The notes beneath the pieces were generated by a model. It saw only the letters and a program-made list of their open reading frames with translations, had not been told where the DNA came from and searched no databases. Below are positions 8,370 to 17,361 of a stretch of DNA of 64,000 bases, piece by piece. The stretch comes from JABSSA01 sp039984715 (lineage in GTDB: Bacteria > Pseudomonadota > Alphaproteobacteria > Rhodobacterales > Rhodobacteraceae). Positions within the stretch are counted from its first letter, which is position 1. Each line of letters starts with the position of its first letter. Where the stretch lies: assembly GCA_039984715.1 (NCBI GenBank), contig JBDWUA010000018.1, positions 1 through 64,000 of the forward strand. The letters run 5' to 3'. The position numbers and the translations under genes were made by a program.

Positions 8370-10454
8370 ATGAAGCATCAAACATTTCATACTCTTTTTA
8401 ATCCGACGATTGCGCTGGCGTTCGCATTGATGGCCGTTATTGTAATGATGATAGTTCCCATGCCGGCCTTAGTACTTGATGTTGGGCTGGCCACGTCCTT
8501 CGCCTTGGCGATATTAATTTTTACCATGACTCTTTTTGTGAACAGGCCTTTGGATTTCTCGGCTTTTCCAACAATATTGCTGGCATCCTTGGTTCTTAGG
8601 TTATCCCTAAACGTTTCATCAACTAAGTTAATCATTGGTCAAGGACATACTGGAATTGATGCTGCTGGCGACGTTATCGCTGGATTTGCCAATTTCGTAA
8701 TGGGCGGAAGTGTTTTCCTGGGCCTTGTTGTTTTCTTCGTTCTACTGATCGTCAATTTTATGGTCATAACCAAGGGTGCAACTCGTATGGCGGAAGTGGG
8801 TGCTCGCTTCGCTTTAGATGGGATGCCCGGAAAACAACTTGCCATCGATAGCGACATGTCCGCCGGTGCAATTGATCATAAAGAAGCCAAGGATCGAAGA
8901 GAATTAGAACAAGCAGAAACTACGTTCTTCGGCTCGCTGGACGGCGCGTCAAAGTTTGTAAAAGGGGATGCTATAGCGGGGTTATTGATCACATTATTAA
9001 ATCTGGTTGCCGGATTAATCATGGGCTCATTCGTTCATGGAATGCCACTTGGTGCTGCCTTCGAAACTTATGCCATTCTTACAGTTGGGGATGGTTTAGT
9101 TTCGCAAGTTCCTGCCGTTATTATTTCTATTTCATCTGCATTGCTGCTCGCGCGTGGAGGTGCCGAGGGATCTGTAGACAAAGCCATTCTTCGGCAATTT
9201 GGCCGACATCCGGCCGCAATATCTACAGTTGCGGTGCTTATGCTGGCATTTGGCTTGCTCCCCGGGTTGCCATTTCTGCCTTTTTTTCTAGGTGGCGTCT
9301 GCCTTGGGTTTATGGCTTGGGTAGCTTTTTCACACGGTTCTCCCCCACCTGTGGACGACACATCACAGGAACGAGCCGTCAATGAGGTTCACGAACCGTC
9401 TTTGGGCGATTTGTTGGAACTGGATGACATCCACGTCGAGTTTGCTCCGAATCTTGTCAACATGGTACTCGATCCCGGTACCGGGTTGGACGCTCGGATT
9501 GCTAATATGCGTACCCACGTAGCGTCCGCGTTCGGGCTCATCCTGCCGGAAATTAGATTAACGGATAACGCAGCTTTGCCGACTGGAGTTTATCTATTGC
9601 GAATTCAAGGTGTTGAAGCCGCGAAAGCGGAGTTGATACCAGATCGTGTTCTTGCTCTGCATTCCGACAATTCTGGAAAATTACCCGCAGGTACGGACAC
9701 TGTCGAACCCGTATACGGTGCGCCAGCGCGATGGATCTCTAAAGGAGATCAAGAAAATGCCGCTGTATCAGGGATAACAATCGTCACTCCAACAGAGGTT
9801 TTGGCTACTCATTTGTTGGAAGTTGTTAAACAGAATTTTTCCCGCCTATTCACATTAAAATCTCTTCGCAGGCTTCTTACTGAAATGTCAAATGTAACAG
9901 ACCCGGCCAGAGCCGAAGCAAACAAAAAATTATTAGATGAACTTGTCCCAGATAAAGTTCCTCTCGATGTTTTGCATACCGTGTTACGAATGTTGCTGGA
10001 TGAACAAGTTTCTATTCGTAACTTGGCCTTGATTTTGGAAGCCACCGCGGAAGCAAGAGGCCAAAACGCCCGCCCGGAAGCAATATGTGAACACGTACGG
10101 CAACGTCTCGGGTTTCAGTTGGTCGCTGAACTCCGCCGCGAAGATGGGTCCCTGCCTTTAGTGCAACTTGCTCCGGAGTGGGAAGACACCTTTCAATCCT
10201 ATCAAATCGAGGTCGATCGAGGCTTGGACATCGCCTTACCACCAGACGTGTTTAATCGGTTGGCAGAAAATATATCAGAGAAAATGTCGGACGTTAACAA
10301 ACAAGGAGTATTTCCAGCTTTGATCACCAACACAAAGCGTCGACGGTTCCTAAAGACTCTTATGAAAGCGAAAGGGATCAATAATCCTGTCATGTCGTTC
10401 GAAGAAATCGGTATCGATGCGCAACCGGCTTTGATGGGCGTTATTGCTGCATGA
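8370..10454 (+). CDS. flhA: Flagellar export gate protein FlhA
   Basis: FlhA is the nonameric export gate protein; its cytoplasmic ring docks chaperone-substrate complexes. The product (694 residues from the ATG at 8370; a GTG at 8358 would add four) has the N-terminal multi-pass domain of about 320 residues, the diagnostic FHIPEP loop with TRMAEVGARFALDGMPGK and AIDSDMSAG, and a long cytoplasmic domain. The length is normal. It is followed by fliR and flhB with four-base overlaps, forming a compact export-gate operon. Confidence 0.96.
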   Translation: MKHQTFHTLFNPTIALAFALMAVIVMMIVPMPALVLDVGLATSFALAILIFTMTLFVNRPLDFSAFPTILLASLVLRLSLNVSSTKLIIGQGHTGIDAAGDVIAGFANFVMGGSVFLGLVVFFVLLIVNFMVITKGATRMAEVGARFALDGMPGKQLAIDSDMSAGAIDHKEAKDRRELEQAETTFFGSLDGASKFVKGDAIAGLLITLLNLVAGLIMGSFVHGMPLGAAFETYAILTVGDGLVSQVPAVIISISSALLLARGGAEGSVDKAILRQFGRHPAAISTVAVLMLAFGLLPGLPFLPFFLGGVCLGFMAWVAFSHGSPPPVDDTSQERAVNEVHEPSLGDLLELDDIHVEFAPNLVNMVLDPGTGLDARIANMRTHVASAFGLILPEIRLTDNAALPTGVYLLRIQGVEAAKAELIPDRVLALHSDNSGKLPAGTDTVEPVYGAPARWISKGDQENAAVSGITIVTPTEVLATHLLEVVKQNFSRLFTLKSLRRLLTEMSNVTDPARAEANKKLLDELVPDKVPLDVLHTVLRMLLDEQVSIRNLALILEATAEARGQNARPEAICEHVRQRLGFQLVAELRREDGSLPLVQLAPEWEDTFQSYQIEVDRGLDIALPPDVFNRLAENISEKMSDVNKQGVFPALITNTKRRRFLKTLMKAKGINNPVMSFEEIGIDAQPALMGVIAA

Positions 10455-11224
10455 ACGAAAGTTTGTTGACAATAGTTTCACTATTGGATTTCAATCTATG
10501 GTCTGGATTTGTTGTCTTTCTGCGAGTTTCCGCATTGACTGCCTTATTGCCGGCATTTGGAGAACGTACCGTATCCGTTAGAATAAAATTGGCTTTGGCA
10601 GTTGCATTTACTTTCATTATAACGCCGGCGGTTGCATCTAAAATTCCTCAAGGTGAGGTTTTACAAATTTCATCGATTATCTTGAGTGAGCCTTTATCAG
10701 GTGCATTGCTGGGGATTGGAGTGCGCCTACTCGTCTTGGCATTGCAAACTGCAGGAACCATTGCGGCTCAATCGACTTCTCTAAGTCAAATTCTTGGTGG
10801 AGCCAGTGTTGACCCCTTGCCGGCAATGGGGTTCATATTAGTTATCGGCGCAATTTGCCTAGCGGTAACAACAGGCCTTCACGTCAAAGCGGCAAAATTA
10901 CTCATTTATTCCTACGATTTATTTCCTGTTGCCGTATTTTCATCAGGAAACGGGATCGCGGAATGGGGTGTGGAAAAAATTCGACACGCTTTTTCACTTG
11001 CGTTTACTCTTTCAGCTCCTTTCTTAATACTGTCCTTACTTTACAACCTCGCCTTGGGTGCCATCAACAAAGCCATGCCGCAGCTTATGGTGGCATTTGT
11101 GGGGGCCCCCGTCATAACAATGGGGGGATTGTTCTTGCTATGTTTGACAGCGCCCTTGATGCTCTCAGTGTGGCTCGAAGCTCTAAATTCCTACCTTTTC
11201 AATCCGATGGCTAAAACTCAGTGA
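10451..11224 (+). CDS. fliR: Flagellar export gate protein FliR
   Basis: FliR is the third core membrane component of the FliPQR export channel. The 257-residue protein is almost wholly hydrophobic, with about six membrane segments and family features such as FVVFLRVSALTALLPAFG near the N terminus and TAGTIAAQSTSLSQI in the middle. It overlaps the flhA stop and the flhB start by four bases each. Confidence 0.95.
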   Translation: MNESLLTIVSLLDFNLWSGFVVFLRVSALTALLPAFGERTVSVRIKLALAVAFTFIITPAVASKIPQGEVLQISSIILSEPLSGALLGIGVRLLVLALQTAGTIAAQSTSLSQILGGASVDPLPAMGFILVIGAICLAVTTGLHVKAAKLLIYSYDLFPVAVFSSGNGIAEWGVEKIRHAFSLAFTLSAPFLILSLLYNLALGAINKAMPQLMVAFVGAPVITMGGLFLLCLTAPLMLSVWLEALNSYLFNPMAKTQ

Positions 11225-12312
11225 GTGGGGACGATTCTTCAGATAAGTCGTTTGATCCGACACCGAAGAAGTTGGAAGACGCACGAAAGAAGGGAGAAAT
11301 TGCGCGATCTACAGATCTCTTAACTGCGTCTGCGTACGCTGGACTAACTCTAACTCTTCTATCGGTGGGCGCTTCTGTCATGATCGACTTTGGCACTGTT
11401 ATGATGGCACTTCTGGATCAGGCGCACGATCTCTCCATGGCAACGTTTTCCGGTGATGCGTTCATCGCGCCAATGGCCAATGTATTAAAGTTGACTGCAT
11501 CAGCATTATTTCCGATTTTTTTCGTTCCAATGACTTCTGTTGTACTGGCAATCGTTGTGCAGCGTGCCCTTGTATTCGCTCCAAGTAAACTAACGCCAAA
11601 GTTGTCGAGAATTTCAATAATCCAGAATTCTAAAAACAAATTTGGGCGCTCCGGGTTATTTGAATTTTCCAAGAGCTTTTTCAAACTTCTTATTTACTCT
11701 TTTTGCTTGGCGATATTTTTGAAAGCAAAACTTCCACAAATTGTTTCAGTTGTTCAATCTGATTACGGAAATTCGATTTCTCTATTAGGTAATCTAGCTG
11801 TAAACTTCTTACTTTTAGTTGTTATCATCTCAGCCGCGATTGGCGGCATCGATGCAATATGGCAGCATCATGAGCATATTAGAAAGAACATGATGTCTCG
11901 CAAGGAGATCATGGATGAAATGAAGGAAAGTGAGGGAGATCCTCACTTGAAACAAGAAAGACGCAGCCGTGCTCAAGCTGTTGCAACAGCTCAAATGATG
12001 GGAGCAGTACCCGGATCTGATGTGATTATTGTAAATCCAACGCACTACGCGATTGCGTTGACTTGGGAAAGAAAACCAGGGTCGGCCCCAACTTGCATCG
12101 CAAAGGGTGTCGACGAAGTCGCAATGAAAATTCGCGAAATCGCGCAAACACATGGAATACCAATTCACTCCGATCCGCCCACAGCTCGAGCTTTGCACGC
12201 CGTCACTGAGTTAGGAGAGGAGATTTCCCCGGAATTTTATCAAGCCGTTGCAGCAGCAATTCGTTTTGCCGACGAAATGCGCGCGAAAGCCAAGTCAAGA
12301 GTGACAATATGA
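11221..12312 (+). CDS. flhB: Flagellar substrate-specificity switch protein FlhB
   Basis: FlhB controls the switch from rod/hook to filament export. The 363-residue product opens with the conserved DPTPKKLEDARKKGEIARS block, has four membrane helices up to about residue 210, then a basic linker and the C-terminal domain with the NPTH autocleavage site at residues 272-275. The start is GTG at 11221, overlapping the fliR stop (GTGA). FliK, its usual partner in the hook-length switch, is encoded at 22138. Confidence 0.96.
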   Translation: MSGDDSSDKSFDPTPKKLEDARKKGEIARSTDLLTASAYAGLTLTLLSVGASVMIDFGTVMMALLDQAHDLSMATFSGDAFIAPMANVLKLTASALFPIFFVPMTSVVLAIVVQRALVFAPSKLTPKLSRISIIQNSKNKFGRSGLFEFSKSFFKLLIYSFCLAIFLKAKLPQIVSVVQSDYGNSISLLGNLAVNFLLLVVIISAAIGGIDAIWQHHEHIRKNMMSRKEIMDEMKESEGDPHLKQERRSRAQAVATAQMMGAVPGSDVIIVNPTHYAIALTWERKPGSAPTCIAKGVDEVAMKIREIAQTHGIPIHSDPPTARALHAVTELGEEISPEFYQAVAAAIRFADEMRAKAKSRVTI

Positions 12313-12725
12313 ATAAACTAAGTGACCTAGCTGCATTGATGGAATTGAAGTACCAAGCCGGCCAGATGGAACTTAGGGCAGTTTGTGCGCAGGAAACTAA
12401 AATTCGCAACCAAATCTTACGTTTGGATCAACAATCCGAGGCCCTACACTCGGCCGATACAAGTATGATGAAATCCGTCGGAGCAGATATGCTCTGGAAA
12501 GTTTGGGCAGGACGAACCAAATCTGATCTGAACACGGAGTTGGCACAGGTTCTTGCGAGAAAAGAGTTCTTCCTACGTGCGGCTCGGCATGATTTCGGCA
12601 AAGTCCTTGTAAGCCAAACCTTGAGCGAAAACGAACAGCGGGCCACTCGACGAACCAAAAAAGCTAATGAGCTTGATCGCATCCTCGAAAACTTGAAAAT
12701 GGGTAACTCTCAAGATAATCAATAA
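12309..12725 (+). CDS. FliJ-like coiled-coil protein
   Basis: The 138-residue protein is helical and charged throughout, with heptad-like segments at about 5-45 and 70-130 and no membrane segment. Size, composition and position at the end of an export-gate operon fit a FliJ-type export chaperone linking FliI and FlhA, although fliI lies in another operon. FliJ sequences diverge strongly, so the call is tentative. Its ATG overlaps the flhB stop, and its 3' end overlaps the convergent fliL copy 2 by 7 bases. Confidence 0.65.
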   Translation: MNKLSDLAALMELKYQAGQMELRAVCAQETKIRNQILRLDQQSEALHSADTSMMKSVGADMLWKVWAGRTKSDLNTELAQVLARKEFFLRAARHDFGKVLVSQTLSENEQRATRRTKKANELDRILENLKMGNSQDNQ

Positions 12726-13225
12726 TCTTGTCGCGCAATATCGAGAATCAAAACGTCGGTGACAACATCTCCCATGTCTCGCTGGGCAATCTCTCGAAGC
12801 GCCTGACGCATAGAATCCATGTTCTCTGCTCCTGTGAACGCCCCGTCAAATCCTCCAACATTTGCGTGATCAAACAAAACTTGTAAAAAGCTATCCCGAA
12901 TTTTTGGCTCGCGTTCATACACTTCCGACTTTGAACCTACTGTCACTTCCAAGCTCAACGACATTACAACCAAAGCTTTGACCTGTTCATCGTCAACAAC
13001 AGGAATGACGAACTGGTTGCTCATTTTCACATATTCATGGGTAGCGTTCTCGCCCTCTTCTGTTGCTTCTCCATCCGCTACTGTAGCCTCATCATCTTTG
13101 CTGACCTCGGCCCCTTCTTCATCGACAATTTCAACGGTTGGTGCAGGTCGTAAAGCCAACCCGGCCCCGACTCCTCCGCCTGCTCCAATGACTAATAGAA
13201 TGAGTGGAAGAAGTTTTTTAATCAT
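12719..13225 (-). CDS. fliL: Flagellar basal body-associated protein FliL, copy 2
   Basis: This 168-residue protein has an N-terminal membrane helix (about 4-26), an acidic linker rich in Glu/Asp/Ala (30-65) and a FliL-type periplasmic domain: FVIPVVDDEQVKALVVMSLSLEV, split as FVIPVVDDEQVKALV and VMSLSLEV, then YEREPKIRDSFLQVLF, MRQALREIAQ and VTDVLILDIARQDY. It resembles the canonical FliL more closely than copy 1 at 3805. It ends the flgB-C-fliE-Q-flgF-G-A-H operon. Confidence 0.88.
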   Translation of the reverse strand: MIKKLLPLILLVIGAGGGVGAGLALRPAPTVEIVDEEGAEVSKDDEATVADGEATEEGENATHEYVKMSNQFVIPVVDDEQVKALVVMSLSLEVTVGSKSEVYEREPKIRDSFLQVLFDHANVGGFDGAFTGAENMDSMRQALREIAQRDMGDVVTDVLILDIARQDY

Positions 13226-13234
13226 TCTGCACCT

Positions 13235-13969
13235 TTAAAATGGGAGAACCGCATCAAGAACTTGTTGACCTATACGCGGTTGTTGAACATCGGAGATCTG
13301 TCCACGGCCACCGTATGAAATTCGAGCGGATGCGATCTTGTCATATGTGATTTCGTTCTGCCGCGAGATATCTTCCGGACGCACATATCCAGTAACAAGC
13401 AGCTCTCGCATTTCAAAATTGACGCGTAATTCTTGAGAACCCGAAATCGAGAGCACCCCATTCGGCAAGACATCAAGAATTGTCGCTGCAACGCGTAATG
13501 TCAGCTTCTCGTTTCGCTTGACTGAACCGTCACCCGATGATGAGCTTTGGGAATTGATCGACACCAATTCCGAAGATGAAGCCCCGTCCGGCAATTGTTC
13601 ATCTATCCGCTGTGGAAGCCCGCCAAGCTGAGGAACGCCAAGGCTTTCAGACCCTGAACGAGATCGATCTGACGCATTGGATATTTCTGCCTTTTCATTG
13701 ATTTCCACGACAACCGTCATGATGTCTCCGCGCTGCATCGCACGCCTGTCACCCAATAGTGACCCTCGCTGTCGACTCCACAAGGAAGCTTCATCGATGG
13801 GTCTTCGAGTCTCGACAATTGAAGGCAGCGCCTGATTGATCATTGCAGAATGTTCTTGCGTTTCGAGGGGATTAGAAAAACTCGGAGCTTTCCCAAGATG
13901 ATCAGATCGGCCGCATGCAATTAGGGTTGTAGCCAATATCACGGTACACGAATATTTAACGATTTTCAT
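13235..13969 (-). CDS. flgH: Flagellar L-ring lipoprotein FlgH
   Basis: FlgH forms the outer-membrane L ring. The product (244 residues) begins with a lipoprotein signal whose lipobox reads LIAC, and shows FlgH landmarks: SLWSRQRGSLLGDRRAMQRGDI, cited as SLWSRQRGSLLGDRRA and MQRGDIMTV, then LTLRVAATILDVLPNG, and GYVRPEDISRQNEI near the C terminus. The ATG at 13969 is preferred because AAAGG lies seven bases upstream; a GTG at 13984 overlaps the flgA stop. No flgI (P ring) is seen in the window. Confidence 0.94.
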   Translation of the reverse strand: MKIVKYSCTVILATTLIACGRSDHLGKAPSFSNPLETQEHSAMINQALPSIVETRRPIDEASLWSRQRGSLLGDRRAMQRGDIMTVVVEINEKAEISNASDRSRSGSESLGVPQLGGLPQRIDEQLPDGASSSELVSINSQSSSSGDGSVKRNEKLTLRVAATILDVLPNGVLSISGSQELRVNFEMRELLVTGYVRPEDISRQNEITYDKIASARISYGGRGQISDVQQPRIGQQVLDAVLPF

Positions 13970-13980
13970 ATTGTAACCTT

Positions 13981-14394
13981 TCACGGCTTAACAACGACAG
14001 TGCCGTCTGCCTGCACATATCCAAACAGCGTAGCCCGCGAGGCCAGATTCATTATTCGCACACGATCACCAACCCCACCTCGTTCTAGTGATCGGCCTTC
14101 GGTAGTGATGAGCAATCCATTTTGCTCAAACCTGAGCGAAACGATTTGATTGCGATCAACCAATGCAGGCGGCCCAACTGAATTGAATAAGACTGGCCGC
14201 CCCACATAAAGGGCAACGCGACTTTCTTGCCCAACCACATCCTCTAATCGATCGAATGCATCCTGCCGATGCCCTTTGACCAATTTCACGTCGCCAAAAG
14301 ACACTATGCTTTCTGGGCGGATCGTGCGCGTTGGAACAACCACATCTGCGGCGGCCGAATGACCAATAAAGACGAAGGCAAAAAGAATTTTCAT
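13981..14394 (-). CDS. flgA: P-ring assembly chaperone FlgA
   Basis: FlgA is the periplasmic chaperone for P-ring (FlgI) formation. The 137-residue product has a signal peptide (about 1-17) and a compact SAF domain: PTRTIRPESIVSFGDVKLV, ALYVGRPVLFNSVGPPALVDR split after SVGPP, and VGDRVRIMNLASRATLFGYV. This is shorter than enterobacterial FlgA (about 220 residues), as is common in alphaproteobacteria. The ATG overlaps the flgG stop by one base (TGATG). Confidence 0.88.
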   Translation of the reverse strand: MKILFAFVFIGHSAAADVVVPTRTIRPESIVSFGDVKLVKGHRQDAFDRLEDVVGQESRVALYVGRPVLFNSVGPPALVDRNQIVSLRFEQNGLLITTEGRSLERGGVGDRVRIMNLASRATLFGYVQADGTVVVKP

Positions 14395-15179
14395 CAACGG
14401 ACCTGTGTGGTTGCGCCCATCATTTGATCCGCGGCGGAAATGACTTTGGCGTTCATTTCATATCCTCGCTGCGCCTCGATCAATTCCGTGACTTCACGAA
14501 CTGCGTCAACAGAACTGGCTTCCAGATACCCTTGGCGCAAAGTACCCAAGCCATCTTCGCCTGGCGTACCAATAAGTGGCGGTCCGGAACCTTCGGTTTC
14601 AGAAAACAGGTTCGATCCAAGCGCTTCGAGCCCCTTTGGGTTTGAAAAGCCGGTCAAAGACAGCTGGCCAATTAGTTGGGCTTCGGCATTGTCTTGGAAG
14701 TAAACGTAGACCTCGCCGTCCCCATTTATTGATACGCTGCGAGCGTCATCAGGGACTGTAATTTCTGGCGAAACCGGATACCCATCCGACGTCACGATTA
14801 AACCTTCGCCCGTGCGCTTAAGTCCACCGTCTCGGGTGTACGCCGACTGCCCGGAAGGCATCGTCACCTCAAGATATCCTTTGCCATCAATCGCTAAATC
14901 CAAGTCTGCCCCGGTAGCTTCGAGCGAACCTTGACTGAGGTGAATCGTAATAGCAGTAGGTCGAACGCCCAATCCAAGCTGCACGCCTGTTGGCAATACC
15001 GTCCCATCAGAAGCTGTCACCGCGCCCGCGCGCGCAACCTGTTGATAGTGCAAGTCCGCGAATTCTGCCCGACGCGCATTGTAGCCCGTCGTATTCATAT
15101 TCGCGAGATTGTTCGAAATGGTTTCGACACGCATTTGCTGCGCGGCCATACCAGTAGCTGCAATCTTAAGTGCTCGCAT
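14394..15179 (-). CDS. flgG: Flagellar distal rod protein FlgG
   Basis: FlgG forms the distal rod. The 261-residue product carries the rod/hook N-terminal motif MRALKIAATGMAAQQ and SNNLANMNTTGY, the central DGKGYLEV region found in FlgG/FlgF, and the C-terminal LIEAQRGYEMNAKVI helix. Length is typical. It follows flgF by 12 nt in the same operon. Confidence 0.96.
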   Translation of the reverse strand: MRALKIAATGMAAQQMRVETISNNLANMNTTGYNARRAEFADLHYQQVARAGAVTASDGTVLPTGVQLGLGVRPTAITIHLSQGSLEATGADLDLAIDGKGYLEVTMPSGQSAYTRDGGLKRTGEGLIVTSDGYPVSPEITVPDDARSVSINGDGEVYVYFQDNAEAQLIGQLSLTGFSNPKGLEALGSNLFSETEGSGPPLIGTPGEDGLGTLRQGYLEASSVDAVREVTELIEAQRGYEMNAKVISAADQMMGATTQVR

Positions 15180-15191
15180 AAATGTCTCTCT

Positions 15192-15914
15192 TTAACCTTG
15201 GGAACGTGTCATGGTTTCGACCGCGCGACGCACGCGTTCGTCTTCAGTTTCAAGAAAGCTCTGCCCCATTTCATAAGCTCGTTGCACTTCGATCATCCGT
15301 GCCAGTTGCGTAATGGTGTCGACGTTGGAATTTTCGACAAAACCTTGCATAACCTTCGCATTTTCCGCTGGCAGCACGGCCCCTCCGGCATCGAACATAA
15401 CCCCACCTTCGCGTGTCATGTCCTTGGGTTCAGCTGGAACAACCAACCCAATTTGCCCGACCAAATTGCCATCTGCGCTAATCGTTCCATCAGGACCAAC
15501 GGCTATGGATGCAGCATCGGGAGGAACAAAAACAGGCGCGCCGCCAGTATCAAGAACCCGATAACCATCCAGTGTCACCAAATCCCCGGCACCGTTTGAT
15601 GCGAAACTACCTGCCCGCGTCAGACGTTCGCCGCCTGGTGTTTCGACCAAGAAATAACCTTCCCCTTCAATCGCGAAATCAAAGGTTCCTGCTGTTTGTG
15701 TCAACGTTCCCTGTTCAAAGCTAGTTGCACCAATATTCGCCTGCCCCATCGAAAGGGATTCACCTTGGTCCATGCCCTTCACATATTCAGAAAAGACAAC
15801 GCCTTCTTGCCGAAACCCCGTTGTTGCAGAATTGGCAATATTATTCGCGACGACTTGCATTTCGCGCATCAAACCAATTTGGCGCGTTAGAGTTATGTAA
15901 CCTTGAGAATCCAA
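15192..15914 (-). CDS. flgF: Flagellar proximal rod protein FlgF
   Basis: The 240-residue product has the rod-protein N terminus (LMREMQVVANNIANSATTG), the EGEGYFLVETPGG motif and the C-terminal MIEVQRAYEMGQSFLE helix. FlgF is distinguished from FlgG by its shorter length and by its place between fliQ and flgG. It is exported through the flagellar type III system. Confidence 0.95.
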   Translation of the reverse strand: MDSQGYITLTRQIGLMREMQVVANNIANSATTGFRQEGVVFSEYVKGMDQGESLSMGQANIGATSFEQGTLTQTAGTFDFAIEGEGYFLVETPGGERLTRAGSFASNGAGDLVTLDGYRVLDTGGAPVFVPPDAASIAVGPDGTISADGNLVGQIGLVVPAEPKDMTREGGVMFDAGGAVLPAENAKVMQGFVENSNVDTITQLARMIEVQRAYEMGQSFLETEDERVRRAVETMTRSQG

Positions 15915-15915
15915 T

Positions 15916-16185
15916 TTAACCTCCGATGATCAACGGGACCACCCGATCATGAAAAAACGACAAAAGAGTTTGCGTCATAAAACCCATCGACAACCAGAAC
16001 ACGACAACGATCGCTGCGAGTTTGGGGACGAAAGTAAGGGTCATTTCCTGAATCGACGTCAGCGCTTGGACCAAGCCAATTGAAACACCTGCGATTAGAG
16101 CTGAAACAAGTATTGGCATTGACATGGCCACTGCGACCCAAAGGCCTTGTCGCATCGTGTCATAAAACAGGATTTCGGTTAACAT
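15916..16185 (-). CDS. fliQ: Flagellar export gate protein FliQ
   Basis: FliQ is a two-helix component of the export gate with FliP and FliR. The 89-residue product has two hydrophobic segments (about 15-40 and 50-78) and the family motifs VSALIAGVSIGLVQALTSIQE, cited as GVSIGLVQALTSIQE, and LTFVPKLAAI. It starts one base after the fliE stop and ends one base before flgF. Confidence 0.95.
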   Translation of the reverse strand: MLTEILFYDTMRQGLWVAVAMSMPILVSALIAGVSIGLVQALTSIQEMTLTFVPKLAAIVVVFWLSMGFMTQTLLSFFHDRVVPLIIGG

Positions 16186-16186
16186 A

Positions 16187-16471
16187 TCAGACCGGCATCC
16201 GCAGAATTTCCTGATACGCTTCGACGACTTTGTTGCGGACGGTCACTGCCGTTTCGACAGCCAATTCCGTTTGCGCCAAAGCCTGCACAAGAGCGTGCGG
16301 GTCTGCGTCGCCAGTCATCGCCTGTTTCGCTTGAACTTCGCTGTTTGCAAGTGTCTTTGCAAAATCTGCGACCGCGTTTTGGAAAACAGATCCGCCAGAT
16401 TCTTCAGAGGGTTGCGTGGCGGCACGAGAAGCTGCGTACCGTTGCGTGGCGTTAATTGAATTCAAATCCAT
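16187..16471 (-). CDS. fliE: Flagellar hook-basal body complex protein FliE
   Basis: FliE links the MS ring to the rod. The 94-residue product ends with the conserved block LAQTELAVETAVTVRNKVVEAYQEILRMPV, of which TAVTVRNKVVEAYQEIL is the diagnostic part. It lies between flgC and fliQ, its usual place. Confidence 0.95.
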   Translation of the reverse strand: MDLNSINATQRYAASRAATQPSEESGGSVFQNAVADFAKTLANSEVQAKQAMTGDADPHALVQALAQTELAVETAVTVRNKVVEAYQEILRMPV

Positions 16472-16495
16472 TCTAGATTCCTCGTTAAAGTGCGC

Positions 16496-16885
16496 CTACC
16501 GGCGCAGAAGTTGCATCAGACTTGATGACATTGAGCGGGATTGCTCGAACATTTTGAGATTTGCCTCATAGCTTCGCTGGGCTTCGCGGGCATCCGCAAG
16601 CTCAATGAGAAGGTTCACGTTTGAACCTTCGTAATGGCCGGTTTCATCTGCAAGCGGATGAGAAGGATCAAATATACTTTCAAGGTCTGAACGGTCCAAT
16701 TTCACGCGCCCAGTTTCCACACCAGAGACACCCGAACTGTTAAATGCGGTCTCGAACGGGATTGTTTTGCGCCGATATCCCGGCGTATCAGAATTCGATA
16801 TGTTCTCGGAAAGGTGGCGCAAACGTTCGGATTGCGCCTTCAATCCACTGGTCGAGACGGAAATGGCCTTGGAAAACTCACTCAT
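16496..16885 (-). CDS. flgC: Flagellar proximal rod protein FlgC
   Basis: The 129-residue product has the rod-type start with SGLKAQSERLRHLSENISN, the DTPGYRRKTIPFE motif, the YEGSNVNLLIELADAREAQR stretch and the C-terminal YEANLKMFEQSR helix. FlgB, FlgC and FlgF make up the proximal rod. Its position after flgB with a 7-nt gap is standard. Confidence 0.96.
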   Translation of the reverse strand: MSEFSKAISVSTSGLKAQSERLRHLSENISNSDTPGYRRKTIPFETAFNSSGVSGVETGRVKLDRSDLESIFDPSHPLADETGHYEGSNVNLLIELADAREAQRSYEANLKMFEQSRSMSSSLMQLLRR

Positions 16886-16892
16886 TATGACC

Positions 16893-17279
16893 TCATGAAG
16901 TAGAAATGGTTCGGCGCAACACGTCGAGCGCGGAACGATAAATTGACAAGGCGCGTTCGTGTTGTCGCTTTGTCTCGACAGCTTTCATCATCTCGGTTTC
17001 GACTGAAACTGAATTTCCATCCAAAGATGCCTGAGCTCGGTCGCGTATTGTTTCCAACCTTGCACTACCACTCACTGAGCCGTGTATATGCGCATCACGT
17101 GTGGCTTTTTGAAGATCGGATACATCACCTTCCAACGTTGCTTGAAACGTTGGGATGTCTTTTGCCCGGTATCCGGGCGTGTCAGCATTCGCAACATTTT
17201 GCGCGATGACTGCTTGGCGTTGTCCAGCATGCACAGCCATATCGTGGGCCATGCGGAATACATCCAGTGACTGAAACAT
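16893..17279 (-). CDS. flgB: Flagellar proximal rod protein FlgB
   Basis: The 128-residue product has the FlgB N-terminal helix, the motif QNVANADTPGYRAKDIP and the C-terminal VETKRQHERALSIYRSAL region. The ATG at 17279 (MFQSLDVF) has GAGGGAG about eight bases upstream; longer in-frame forms to 17306 are less likely. It heads the flgB-flgC-fliE-fliQ-flgF-flgG-flgA-flgH-fliL operon, divergent from fliI. Confidence 0.94.
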   Translation of the reverse strand: MFQSLDVFRMAHDMAVHAGQRQAVIAQNVANADTPGYRAKDIPTFQATLEGDVSDLQKATRDAHIHGSVSGSARLETIRDRAQASLDGNSVSVETEMMKAVETKRQHERALSIYRSALDVLRRTISTS

Positions 17280-17361
17280 CGGGGCTTCTCCCTCGAGGAA
17301 TATCAATCAAGCTTTAAGGGTGATTCCTTTAAAAACGGTTTGCATAAGGCAGGAGAACCGA
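17280..17361. promoter_or_regulatory. Divergent flgB/fliI promoter region
   Basis: This 82-bp gap must hold promoters for both operons. It contains an imperfect inverted repeat, TTTAAGG-N6-CCTTTAAA, at about 17312-17332, and two TTAA blocks separated by about 11 bases. The spacing does not match CtrA (7), so no regulator is assigned. The fliI ribosome-binding site AGGAG lies at 17351-17355. Confidence 0.4.

Noticed and set aside
17312..17332. CtrA box in the flgB/fliI gap
   Set aside because: The two TTAA blocks are about 11 bases apart, not 7, so the consensus is not met.
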